Assembly (NCBI GenBank): GCA_030017935.1 | Contig: JASEGF010000149.1 | Coordinates: forward strand, 1 to 5,538 | Origin: Bacteroidales bacterium | GTDB lineage: Bacteria; Bacteroidota; Bacteroidia; Bacteroidales; DTU049 | Reading direction: 5' to 3' | Length of the DNA stretch: 5,538 nt | Shown here: positions 1 to 5,385 of the stretch, piece by piece | Layout of the letters: the number at the start of each line of letters is the position of its first letter | Position numbering within the stretch: position 1 is the stretch's first letter | The notes under the pieces: model-generated | Database searches by the model: none | Told to the model about the DNA's origin: nothing | Seen by the model: the letters and a program-made list of their open reading frames with translations, nothing else | Made by a program: the position numbers and the translations under genes

Positions 1-2207
1 CCACAAATAGTATCAATATCTTCGCCTAAATCTAAAGTAAGGTTTGGATCACAGTTGCCTTTAATTAAAAGACTATCTATATACCAGCTATCGCCATCAT
101 CCTGAGTCATCACAAAAGCAATATAAACATTTTGGTTTGCATATTCACTCAAATCGATAGTTTTTTTAGTATATGTGGTGCCAAAGCTAGACTCATTCCA
201 TTGAGAAACAGTAGTAAATGCAGCATGCGAAGTCTGAGAAGTAGTAGAAACACGTACACTATAAGTAGAACCCCAGTCATAACTATAATCTTGTTTTTGA
301 TAAAAAGTAAGTACTGGATTAGCACACAGATGAATTTTAGGAGTAACTAACCAATCCTCAGCTTGTCCACCAAAAACATTTTCAAAATCTACAAAAGCTG
401 CACCAGAACCCTCATAAGCCTCATTAGTATTTTGCCAATTATTGCTAGTACCTAATCCATTGCTACCTATAAATGTTGCCCAGCATGCTGGTGGGAAAGT
501 GCCATTGAAAAGCTCAACAAATGGAGAAGGACGCAGAGAAGGATGTACCGTTCCTATCCATTCTAAAGTATCATTATTATTGTTTTCATCTATACTACCA
601 TTAGGATCTGCACACCATACAGTTAATGAATGTGCACCTTGTTCTAGTAAATACGAAGATAAATCAATGGTGCTAGTCTGATTGGTAGCTAATGAACCAG
701 TCCAATTGATAACATTTGTAGAACCACCATCAAAAGTCCAATATAATTTCAATGAAGTTAAGGTCAGATTACCTCTGTTTTTTATGACAGCTTTGAAATT
801 TTGTGTAGAACTTTCACAAAATTCATTAGTAGCAGGTAAAATTTGAGTAACAGAAGCATCTAAATCTACAACTGGCATATTAGGATCATAACCTTCTAAA
901 ACAGTTATTCCACTGTTAGTAGGATCTAACCAATCTTTTAATCTGCTACTGGAAGAACCACCGCCATTCCACGATACTCCGAGTTTACCATACCAATCTG
1001 AACTTGTATTACCACAAGCAGCATAGCCTCCATGAAGTTGTCCTATAATATGCCCAGTAGGATCGAATAATGGAGAACCACTAGAACCAGGTTCTGTAGT
1101 AGTGCCATCACTCCATGATGTAATTCTCCAGTGAGTACCATCTCCTGGTATAGAATTATTTAAATAAGTTGTAGTACTCACACCACCATTAGACCAGCTG
1201 ATTTTTTTAATATCACCTGATGGATGATGTATTCCTACCACTTTACCACTAATATTATCATCTGTTGTGCGATTCCATCCAGAGAAATAAACATTATATG
1301 ATGCGGGAATATCATTATTGATTTGCACTAAACAAAAATCTGAATTAGCATATCTAGCTTTCAATTCTGCACCACTCATAGAATTATATGAAGGAGAGCT
1401 AGAAGGGTTACTGCAAGTAGGGCTTTGCCAATTAAACCAAAACACCCAACTAGAAGGATCAGAATAACAGTGATTAGCAGTTAAAACATATGGAGTACCA
1501 TCATTATTAGTATTATTAATTAATGCGCCAGAACAGAATCCATTCCCACCTGATACGAGCATGCATACAGAACGTATCTGATCTTCCCAGCCAGCAGCCT
1601 GTGGACAAGCCACATTTACATTACAACTACCAGATTCTCCGAATGATTTCATAGCATAATCATAAGCATTCCTATAGCCATGAGTAATTCTATAAAGATG
1701 TAAGGTAGGCAGTACATTAACTGCAGCATCTTGATTTACTTCAATAGTAACCTCATCACCAGGTATCAAAGTTGTAGCGAAAACGCCATCTTTGCTATTA
1801 TTATTGTAATTAAAAGCACCTAATACCATGCTTTTATTAGCATTATATAAATACAGTTCAGTATTTGCGGGTAAATGAAATTGATCAAAAGTGAAATTAA
1901 GAGTAAGTGCACCGTCAGATTTAAATGTCATTAGCCATATCTTTTTCCCATTTATTATTGTATCAAAAGCTTGATCAATAATATCTATATCTACATAAAC
2001 ATTTTGCCCAAATCTCCATGGCCTATCTTTATATTTATCTACTAATGCATCCTCCATCTTCAAGGCCTCTACATCTATACTGGGAAGTGTGTAAATGTTA
2101 GTTTTACTTACCTTAGCTTCGAAGCTAGCTGGTATTCCTGGATAACTAATCTGACTATAAGAAATCAAACTTGTTAAAAATAAAATAAAAAATAATGCTT
2201 TTTTCAT
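1..2207 (-). CDS. Secreted lysyl-endopeptidase-like S1 serine protease, multidomain, 3' end outside window
   Basis: This frame stays open for 735 codons from ATG at 2207 to the window edge. Residues 1-18 are a Sec signal peptide (MKKALFFILFLTSLISYS, then Gln19). Residues about 19-190 look like a propeptide. The protease domain runs from about 191 to 435. It starts with the SGSCNVNVACP signature and has the catalytic triad His246 (TANHC), Asp290 (NSDFC) and Ser376 (EPGSSGSP), then GQLHGG. Cys225 and Cys247 should form the usual disulphide next to His. The EPGSSGSP/GQLHGG/SRLxDWLDP pattern is that of Achromobacter protease I-type lysyl endopeptidases; Asp404 in SSDWYG is a candidate Lys-specificity residue, by inference. 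A CARDB-like module (about 446-550), a choice-of-anchor-J/MAM-like module (about 560-719, with AEDWLVTPKI) and the start of a PKD/Ig-like module (LDLGEDIDTIC) follow. A type IX sorting domain is likely downstream but not visible. Likely role: extracellular protein degradation. Family assignment is firm; substrate preference is not. Confidence 0.95.
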   Translation of the reverse strand, partial: MKKALFFILFLTSLISYSQISYPGIPASFEAKVSKTNIYTLPSIDVEALKMEDALVDKYKDRPWRFGQNVYVDIDIIDQAFDTIINGKKIWLMTFKSDGALTLNFTFDQFHLPANTELYLYNANKSMVLGAFNYNNNSKDGVFATTLIPGDEVTIEVNQDAAVNVLPTLHLYRITHGYRNAYDYAMKSFGESGSCNVNVACPQAAGWEDQIRSVCMLVSGGNGFCSGALINNTNNDGTPYVLTANHCYSDPSSWVFWFNWQSPTCSNPSSSPSYNSMSGAELKARYANSDFCLVQINNDIPASYNVYFSGWNRTTDDNISGKVVGIHHPSGDIKKISWSNGGVSTTTYLNNSIPGDGTHWRITSWSDGTTTEPGSSGSPLFDPTGHIIGQLHGGYAACGNTSSDWYGKLGVSWNGGGSSSSRLKDWLDPTNSGITVLEGYDPNMPVVDLDASVTQILPATNEFCESSTQNFKAVIKNRGNLTLTSLKLYWTFDGGSTNVINWTGSLATNQTSTIDLSSYLLEQGAHSLTVWCADPNGSIDENNNNDTLEWIGTVHPSLRPSPFVELFNGTFPPACWATFIGSNGLGTSNNWQNTNEAYEGSGAAFVDFENVFGGQAEDWLVTPKIHLCANPVLTFYQKQDYSYDWGSTYSVRVSTTSQTSHAAFTTVSQWNESSFGTTYTKKTIDLSEYANQNVYIAFVMTQDDGDSWYIDSLLIKGNCDPNLTLDLGEDIDTIC

Positions 2208-2223
2208 ATGTAAAAATTTTTTA

Positions 2224-2231
2224 TAAAATTA
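2224..2231 (-). promoter_or_regulatory. Weak -7-like box upstream of the protease gene
   Basis: On the minus strand this reads TAATTTTA, one mismatch from the Bacteroidota -7 consensus TAnnTTTG. It ends 16 bases before the protease ATG, a spacing close to that of the box in front of the gene starting at 5082. The surrounding sequence is almost pure A/T, so a chance match is quite possible. No TTG -33 element is visible. Confidence 0.25.
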
Positions 2232-2279
2232 TAATTTTTTTTAATAATAAAAAAAATTTTTTTTATTAAAAAAAATTAT
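2231..2279. repeat. 49-bp near-perfect A/T palindrome with alternating T8 and A8 runs
   Basis: The order is ATAA, eight T, AATAAT, eight A, eight T, ATT, eight A, TTAT. Positions 2231-2245 are perfectly complementary to 2265-2279, and the inner A8 (2249-2256) to the T8 (2257-2264), leaving only AAT (2246-2248) unpaired. It lies between the divergent protease and tRNA genes, directly upstream of the tRNA -7 box. A-tracts of this kind bend DNA and can act like UP elements, so a promoter-architecture role is a reasonable inference. Transcription from either side would give a long A/U hairpin. Confidence 0.75.
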
Positions 2280-2280
2280 G

Positions 2281-2288
2281 TAATTTTG
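2281..2288 (+). promoter_or_regulatory. Bacteroidota -7 box for the tRNA gene
   Basis: TAATTTTG is an exact match to TAnnTTTG and is followed by CA, as in the other two exact boxes in this window. It ends 11 bases before the first base of the mature tRNA, leaving a very short 5' leader. The place where a TTG -33 element would sit holds only the T-run of the palindrome, so the A/T tract may substitute for it. Confidence 0.7.
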
Positions 2289-2299
2289 CAAACGCAAAA

Positions 2300-2373
2300 G
2301 GGCCCATAGCTCAGTTGGTTAGAGCAACTGACTCATAATCAGTAGGTCCCAGGTTCAAGTCCTGGTGGGCCCA
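2300..2373 (+). tRNA. tRNA with CAU anticodon (elongator Met or Ile2)
   Basis: The 74-base cloverleaf is complete. The acceptor stem GGGCCCA (2300-2306) pairs with TGGGCCC (2366-2372), discriminator A2373. The D stem is GCTC/GAGC. The anticodon stem ACTGA (2327-2331) pairs with TCAGT (2339-2343) around loop CTCATAA, with anticodon CAT at 2334-2336. The T stem is CCAGG/CCTGG with loop TTCAAGT. CCA is not encoded and must be added enzymatically. It is not the initiator: base pair 1-72 is G-C and the anticodon stem lacks the three G-C pairs. Software would normally call it Met. However, the C4-G69 and C5-G68 pairs and the GGTC variable segment resemble the tRNA-Ile2 that TilS modifies with lysidine to read AUA. 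The identity is left open. Confidence 0.97.
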
Positions 2374-2452
2374 CTTATATAAAATCATATATTCCAAACT
2401 AAAAATTACTTTATTTGGTTCTAAAACGTTTATTGTGGGTAAATTATTTTAC

Positions 2453-2481
2453 CACAAAGGGCACAAAGATATTACACAAAG
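2453..2481. repeat. Triplicate CACAAAG motif
   Basis: CACAAAG occurs at 2453-2459, 2462-2468 and 2475-2481. It looks related in style to the CACAAAT elements at 5191-5418 of this window. Such CACAAAG/CACAAAT strings recur between genes in many Bacteroidota genomes, to my knowledge without an assigned function. The third copy abuts the stem-loop that starts at 2481. Confidence 0.6.
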
Positions 2482-2539
2482 TTTATCCTGTTAAATAATT
2501 TCGCATAAGCAGAATTGCTTTGCATTTAACAGGATGAAC
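2481..2539. repeat. 59-base stem-loop (inverted ATCCTGTTAAAT repeat)
   Basis: Positions 2481-2496 pair with 2524-2539 over 16 positions: 15 Watson-Crick and one G-T (2484/2536). The core arms ATCCTGTTAAAT and ATTTAACAGGAT are perfect. Inside, a second stem forms: GC 2503-2504 with GC 2522-2523, and AAGCA 2507-2511 with TGCTT 2516-2520, closed by a GAAT tetraloop. It lies 10 bases beyond the stop of the 38-codon ORF. It could be a transcript-end structure for that gene, a small REP/MITE-like element or a structured RNA. No T run follows it on the minus strand beyond TTTG, so a standard intrinsic terminator is not convincing. Confidence 0.65.
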
Positions 2540-2549
2540 AAAGTGCCAT

Positions 2550-2666
2550 TTAAATATTATATTCTTTGCTGATTACTTCTCCATAAGCAGGATTAGTTAC
2601 CCCTGCAAAAAGGGTTGATACTTGAATTGTAAAGGTAACAATGATTAATAATATTAGCTTTTTCAT
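2550..2666 (-). CDS. Putative 38-aa secreted small peptide or 5' remnant of a secreted-protein gene
   Basis: ATG at 2666 opens a 38-codon frame ending in TAA at 2550-2552. The N-terminus MKKLILLIIVTFTIQVSTLF is a textbook Sec signal: two lysines, then a hydrophobic core. A plausible cleavage site after LFA leaves about 17 residues (GVTNPAYGEVISKEYNI). No Shine-Dalgarno is present, as expected for this phylum, and no exact -7 box is seen upstream. A signal peptide with so little after it suggests either a genuine secreted micropeptide or the surviving start of a longer gene, since the 59-base stem-loop repeat begins 10 bases past the stop. I recognise no family. Confidence 0.45.
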   Translation of the reverse strand: MKKLILLIIVTFTIQVSTLFAGVTNPAYGEVISKEYNI

Positions 2667-2887
2667 TTTGTGTTGTTTTAAGATTAATAATTAATATGAT
2701 ACGATTTTAATAGCCAATTTTCAGAAGAATCTACATTTTCTTTCGCCAAAGGCGGTCTAGTTCAATGGCTGGCTATAAATACTGGAGGGCAATTTACCCT
2801 CTAATTTTCCAAGATGCATTAACCGAAAATCTATCAGGAAAGCTACTGCCTGACCGCTTAGATTTATAGCATGTTAGCAAACGTAAA
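2667..2887. other. Gene-free, structure-rich region downstream of the 275-aa gene
   Basis: No open frame of note occurs on either strand. From 2744 to 2870 the sequence is visibly less A/T-biased than its surroundings and is full of inverted repeats, listed separately. It begins two bases from the stop of the 275-aa gene and ends at the start of the 38-codon ORF. Confidence 0.6.
2744..2870. repeat. Cluster of interleaved inverted repeats
   Basis: Five complementary pairs are visible: CGCC/GGCG at 2744-2747 and 2751-2754; GCGGTC/GACCGC at 2752-2757 and 2852-2857; GCTATAAAT/ATTTATAGC at 2772-2780 and 2862-2870; GAGGG/CCCTC at 2785-2789 and 2797-2801; TCAGG/CCTGA at 2834-2838 and 2849-2853. The two long-range pairs are interleaved rather than nested, so they would be alternatives or a pseudoknot. 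The block sits right behind the 275-aa gene. It might be a transcript-end structure or a recombination-site-like tail; neither is shown. Confidence 0.5.
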
Positions 2888-3715
2888 TCATTCACTATAA
2901 TTGTTTTTTGATCTTTTTGACAAAGATAATCCATATATAAATTCTAAACCTATATAATTAATGTTTTGTGATACCTGCCCTCTACTTTCATACGGTAAAT
3001 TTTGAAACTCGTAATAACCAATACCTATTTTTGAAAATGAATAATGTAAAATCGCATTTAGTTGAATGGTGTTTTGGTTTTTTGTTACTTTTATTAATCC
3101 TGCTTTTAGAAAGTAACTCACTAAATTCTTTTTTGTATCAACCAATTTAAAATCAAATAACCTTGCTTCTGTTGTGTCATCAATAACATAAGTTTCTCCG
3201 ACAGTAATTTCGTATGGGTATGCAACGACTCTATTTAATTTTATTCCCGCTTCAATACTATAATATTTATTTTCATCTCTTTCAATAAGTTTTTGAATAG
3301 ATAAAGGAAACACCCACATAAATTGAACATATTCATAATGTTTAATATTCCCTAAATATTCATAATTATCTTTATAAATACTTGTTCTAAAAATGCTATT
3401 ATCAGGGGCTTTAAAGTAGTAATTAATATAATAAGGTGCAAGCCCCAAACCTGCCCCTATGTTTATCCCAATATCATTTTTTATTTGATGATGATATGAG
3501 ATAACTGCTTCGCCACTGAACACAGGCTTTGATTTTAATAATTTTTCGCCCCAATGAATTACAGTTAAGTTATCATACAAAACAGGAGATAGTGAAAATC
3601 TAATTTGGTCATTAAAGGTTAATTTAGATTTATTAAAATCCTGCCCATAACCAAGCTTAACAATTAACAAGAACAACAATATTGTTGCTCCTGTATTTGA
3701 TAATAGTTTTTTCAT
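2888..3715 (-). CDS. Predicted outer-membrane beta-barrel protein, 275 aa, family unknown
   Basis: Residues 1-24 are a Sec signal peptide: MKK, a hydrophobic stretch from about 10 to 19, and likely cleavage after LGYG before Gln25. The rest has no long hydrophobic helix. It alternates polar residues with Gly, Tyr, Phe and Ile, as in short amphipathic strands (INIGAGLGLAPYYINYYF, ILHYSFSKIGIGYYEF). It ends with an aromatic-rich strand, YIGLEFIYGLSL, then a short basic tail. This pattern suits a small outer-membrane barrel of the PorT/porin-like kind, but I cannot name a family. The start lies four bases after the TAA of the 95-aa gene, so the two are almost certainly cotranscribed and probably translationally coupled. 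The stop is TGA. The role is unknown; transport, adhesion or accessory secretion are all possible. Confidence 0.85.
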   Translation of the reverse strand: MKKLLSNTGATILLFLLIVKLGYGQDFNKSKLTFNDQIRFSLSPVLYDNLTVIHWGEKLLKSKPVFSGEAVISYHHQIKNDIGINIGAGLGLAPYYINYYFKAPDNSIFRTSIYKDNYEYLGNIKHYEYVQFMWVFPLSIQKLIERDENKYYSIEAGIKLNRVVAYPYEITVGETYVIDDTTEARLFDFKLVDTKKNLVSYFLKAGLIKVTKNQNTIQLNAILHYSFSKIGIGYYEFQNLPYESRGQVSQNINYIGLEFIYGLSLSKRSKNNYSE

Positions 3716-3719
3716 AGTA

Positions 3720-4007
3720 TTAGCACGTTAATGATGTACTATATGAAATACCACCACCATAAAATTGAGCTTTTACCCAATTAGGTCTAGTTTTTGTTAA
3801 AACTGTAATTTTATGTTCAACATGTTTTGCATTTGCATAAGCATACACTCCATTTACAGTATTAAAGGTAACAGACGTATGGCTTTTCGGATTACACCCC
3901 GTTTTTTTAAGTGGTTTCTGAACTCCACTTGATGAAAATTTTTTATTAGAAAATTGTATATTTTCTATATTAGCTAAATAATATTCAGGGGGTCTATTTT
4001 TTACCAT
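3720..4007 (-). CDS. Hypothetical 95-aa protein, first gene of a two-gene unit
   Basis: I do not recognise this protein. It begins MVKNRPPEYYLANIENIQ. The N-terminal 40 residues are polar and basic (KKFSSSG, KPLKKTGCNPKSH). The second half looks beta-rich (TSVTF, GVYAYANA, HKITVLTK, WVKAQFYGGGISYSTS). There are two Cys, at about residue 38 and at the very C-terminus, which could form a disulphide. No signal peptide is seen from this ATG. The frame is open for 15 further codons upstream (to a TAA) without another ATG, and that stretch is hydrophobic (FYIIL), so a non-ATG start adding a membrane or signal segment is conceivable. It could also be the tail of a degraded gene. Its stop is four bases before the beta-barrel gene. 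A clear -7 box 111 bases upstream supports transcription of the pair. Confidence 0.6.
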   Translation of the reverse strand: MVKNRPPEYYLANIENIQFSNKKFSSSGVQKPLKKTGCNPKSHTSVTFNTVNGVYAYANAKHVEHKITVLTKTRPNWVKAQFYGGGISYSTSLTC

Positions 4008-4215
4008 GAGAATAATATAAAAATTATCAATTATATGTATTTTGTTATAAAATTATTTTTATTAGTATAAATGTTTAACCCATCATAAAACATCATATAA
4101 TTAATATATATTGACATGCAAAATTAAAAAAAAATTTAAATAAACTGATTTTTTTTTTAAAATTACTTTTTTTTAATCTTTACCCACTCAAAACGTTATA
4201 GAACCATATATTTTA
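4008..4215. other. Very AT-rich intergenic region
   Basis: This 208-base gap holds long A and T runs (for example T10 at 4149-4158 and T8 at 4168-4175) and the -7 box for the downstream pair. I see no RNA gene and no GC-rich terminator hairpin behind the DUF2279 gene that ends at 4216. A 21-codon minus-strand frame (4031-4096) is too weak to call. Confidence 0.6.
4119..4126 (-). promoter_or_regulatory. Bacteroidota -7 box for the 95-aa/275-aa gene pair
   Basis: On the minus strand this reads TAATTTTG, then CA: the same ten bases as at the tRNA promoter (2281-2290) and an exact match to TAnnTTTG. It would give a leader of roughly 100 bases before the ATG at 4007. No TTG is found 19-21 bases upstream; that region is a long A/T run. 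Confidence 0.5.
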
Positions 4216-5082
4216 TCAAAAATAAAATGAATGAAATTTCAATTTTTTTTGAGATAACTCTATAGTAGGCATAGGTGTTTTGATGTATTTAAGTGGATAA
4301 AAGATATATTTCCACTTTCCTATAATAGTTTGATTTATAATTTTCCACCAGTTTATATCTATAGAAAAATAAAATTGCTTATAAGGAACTAAATCAGACA
4401 TTACGATGTCTTGCTCATAGGGATTTCCATAAATCATTGCATCTGCTCCATATCCAAATGAAAACATTAAAAAATCTGGTAAATTATTATCTATTTTGCT
4501 GATTGGTATGGATAGCCAATAAGTTTGTCCATTGTAATCTTTTAACATTTGTTGCCCAAAATTATTTCCTAATAATTCTGGTCTTTGTTTTGCCCATTTT
4601 GTTTGATGAAAAGAAAATTTTAATTGCACATCATCATGTAGAAATGTTGCTGCCATTATACCTGCTACATCTCATAATAAATCACTAATAGAAAATCCCC
4701 ATCCTTCACTAAAACCATCCATTACTTCTATGCTAGCCAAATATGTGAATGTTATTATAGGTGAAGCTATTCTACTTTGAGTACAATTTTTTAATAAGTC
4801 ACTATTAAGATTTGTTAAAGAATAAGCAGAGAAGAAATGTCCGACTTTGTCCATTTCAAGCCATTCTCTACTATCATCAAAAAAATGAAATTTCCCTGAA
4901 TTATATTGATAATACCAACTATAATAAGTATAAACACTTATCCCTGCATAGGTACTACTTAGAAGTGTAATAGATCTATTTTGGCAATCATTTTCATTTA
5001 TATTTGATTGTGATAGCAAATATCTATTATTTGCATACAAAAAAAGAAGAAGAAGTATAATTTTTTTAAAATTGTAAACCAT
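4216..5082 (-). pseudogene. DUF2279/YfiM-like envelope protein interrupted by one in-frame TGA
   Basis: Two minus-strand open frames, 4672-5082 (136 aa) and 4216-4656 (146 aa), lie in the same frame. They are separated only by TGA at 4672-4674 and five sense codons (DVAGI). Read through, they give 288 residues. Residues 1-24 are a signal peptide, with Gln25 next. EWLEMDKVGHFFSAY (about 73-87) is the conserved DKxGH block. SIEVMDGFSEGWGFSISDLL (117-136) runs up to the stop at codon 137. FSFHQTKWAKQRPELLG (156-172), LKDYNGQTYWLSI (180-192) and FGYGADAM (209-216) follow, ending in KLKFHSFYF. These blocks, in this order, match what I recall of Bacteroidota DUF2279 proteins of about 300 aa; their function is unknown. 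Conservation on both sides implies a recent nonsense change or a sequencing error, as nothing else looks decayed. Translation could restart at ATG 4656, but without a signal peptide. Confidence 0.85.
4672..4674 (-). other. In-frame TGA interrupting the DUF2279-like gene
   Basis: The codons run TTA TTA TGA GAT GTA GCA GGT. The stop falls in the SDLLxDVAG segment, where a small residue would be expected. GGA to TGA (Gly) or TCA to TGA (Ser) would each be a single substitution. The 735-codon protease frame contains no TGA and uses GGA and TGG freely, so a reassigned genetic code is not supported. I see no obvious selenocysteine-type hairpin just downstream, though I cannot fold it rigorously. 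Confidence 0.9.
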
Positions 5083-5096
5083 GACATTGATATATG

Positions 5097-5104
5097 CAAA
5101 GATA
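5097..5104 (-). promoter_or_regulatory. Bacteroidota -7 box for the DUF2279-like gene
   Basis: The minus strand reads TATCTTTG, an exact TAnnTTTG match, followed by CA. It ends 14 bases before the ATG at 5082, so the mRNA would have a leader of only about ten bases. No TTG lies 19-21 bases upstream. Survival of this promoter fits a recent rather than ancient gene break. Confidence 0.6.
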
Positions 5105-5185
5105 ATAAAGTAAAAAAAATTGGTTCTGTAACATCTATTGTAGGTTAATTATTTAAGTTAATACTTAATTGTTTAATTGTTATTA

Positions 5186-5219
5186 TTAATCCACAAATGC
5201 ACACAAATGAGCACAAATT
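5186..5219. repeat. CACAAAT element, copy 1
   Basis: Positions 5186-5213 are identical over 28 bases to 5393-5420. The motif is ACAAAT repeated at nine- to ten-base spacing, extended here by a third unit (GCACAAATT). Confidence 0.85.
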
Positions 5220-5269
5220 ATAAATTAAAGTTGATTAGTGATGTGATGAGGAGTTTAGTAGGATATTAG

Positions 5270-5302
5270 TTGTAAATTAGTCCACAAATTAACACAAATG
5301 AG
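5270..5302. repeat. CACAAAT element, copy 2 (diverged)
   Basis: This 33-base copy matches 5386-5418 at 30 of 33 positions. It shares the TTGTAAATTA lead-in and the ACAAATGAG end; the differences are at 5280, 5290 and 5292. Confidence 0.8.
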
Positions 5303-5310
5303 AGTGATGG

Positions 5311-5335
5311 GAGACTGGGGAGACGAGGAGACTGG
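5311..5335. repeat. GAGACTGG tandem repeat
   Basis: Three head-to-tail purine-rich units are present: GAGACTGGG (5311-5319), GAGACGAG (5320-5327) and GAGACTGG (5328-5335). They follow copy 2 of the CACAAAT element by eight bases. Confidence 0.75.
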
Positions 5336-5343
5336 AAGAATAG

Positions 5344-5371
5344 GTGATAAGTGATGGGTGATAGGTGATAA
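5344..5371. repeat. GTGATRR heptamer tandem repeat, four units
   Basis: GTGATAA, GTGATGG, GTGATAG and GTGATAA follow one another exactly, seven bases each. The variation is confined to the last two purines. A shorter GTGATGTGATGAG stretch occurs near 5238-5250. Confidence 0.85.
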
Positions 5372-5385
5372 AATAGGTTGAATAG

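Larger units (their letters stand above)
2374..2549. other. Gene-free spacer with CACAAAG repeat and stem-loop
   Basis: I see no credible coding sequence here on either strand. The first 75 bases are plain AT-rich sequence with no recognisable intrinsic terminator for the tRNA. The rest holds the CACAAAG repeat and the long stem-loop listed separately. Confidence 0.6.

Noticed and set aside
132..681. Plus-strand open frames of 72 and 79 codons inside the protease region
   Set aside because: They lie opposite a 735-codon frame with clear protease and accessory domains and show no domain or signal of their own.
2785..2801. GAGGG/CCCTC hairpin as an intrinsic terminator of the 275-aa gene
   Set aside because: The stem is only five base pairs and no T run follows it on the minus strand.
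2744..2887. Integron attC site
   Set aside because: The terminal RYYYAAC and GTTRRRY core boxes are not matched (TGCTAAC and GTTAATG are the nearest), and the long arms are interleaved rather than nested.
2968..3150. Plus-strand 60-codon frame with a hydrophobic stretch
   Set aside because: It is antisense to the 275-aa gene; the hydrophobic run is the complement of Lys/Asn-rich codons.
3720..4007. Lactococcin-972-like bacteriocin
   Set aside because: The KSHTSV and WVKAQFYGGG segments are faintly similar in style, but there is no signal peptide and no usual membrane/ABC immunity partner; the resemblance is too weak to call.
4031..4096. 21-codon leader peptide on the minus strand between the -7 box and the 95-aa gene
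   Set aside because: Such short frames arise easily in this AT-rich sequence. It has no attenuator-like hairpin or codon run and is out of frame with the gene below.
4672..4674. UGA reassigned to Gly or Trp (genetic code 25 or 4)
   Set aside because: The 735-codon protease frame has no TGA and uses GGA and TGG normally, and the 275-aa gene ends in TGA. The domains and promoters point to Bacteroidota, which use the standard code.
4503..4688. Plus-strand 61-codon hydrophobic frame
   Set aside because: It is antisense to the conserved DUF2279-like blocks and spans the interrupted codon; no independent support.
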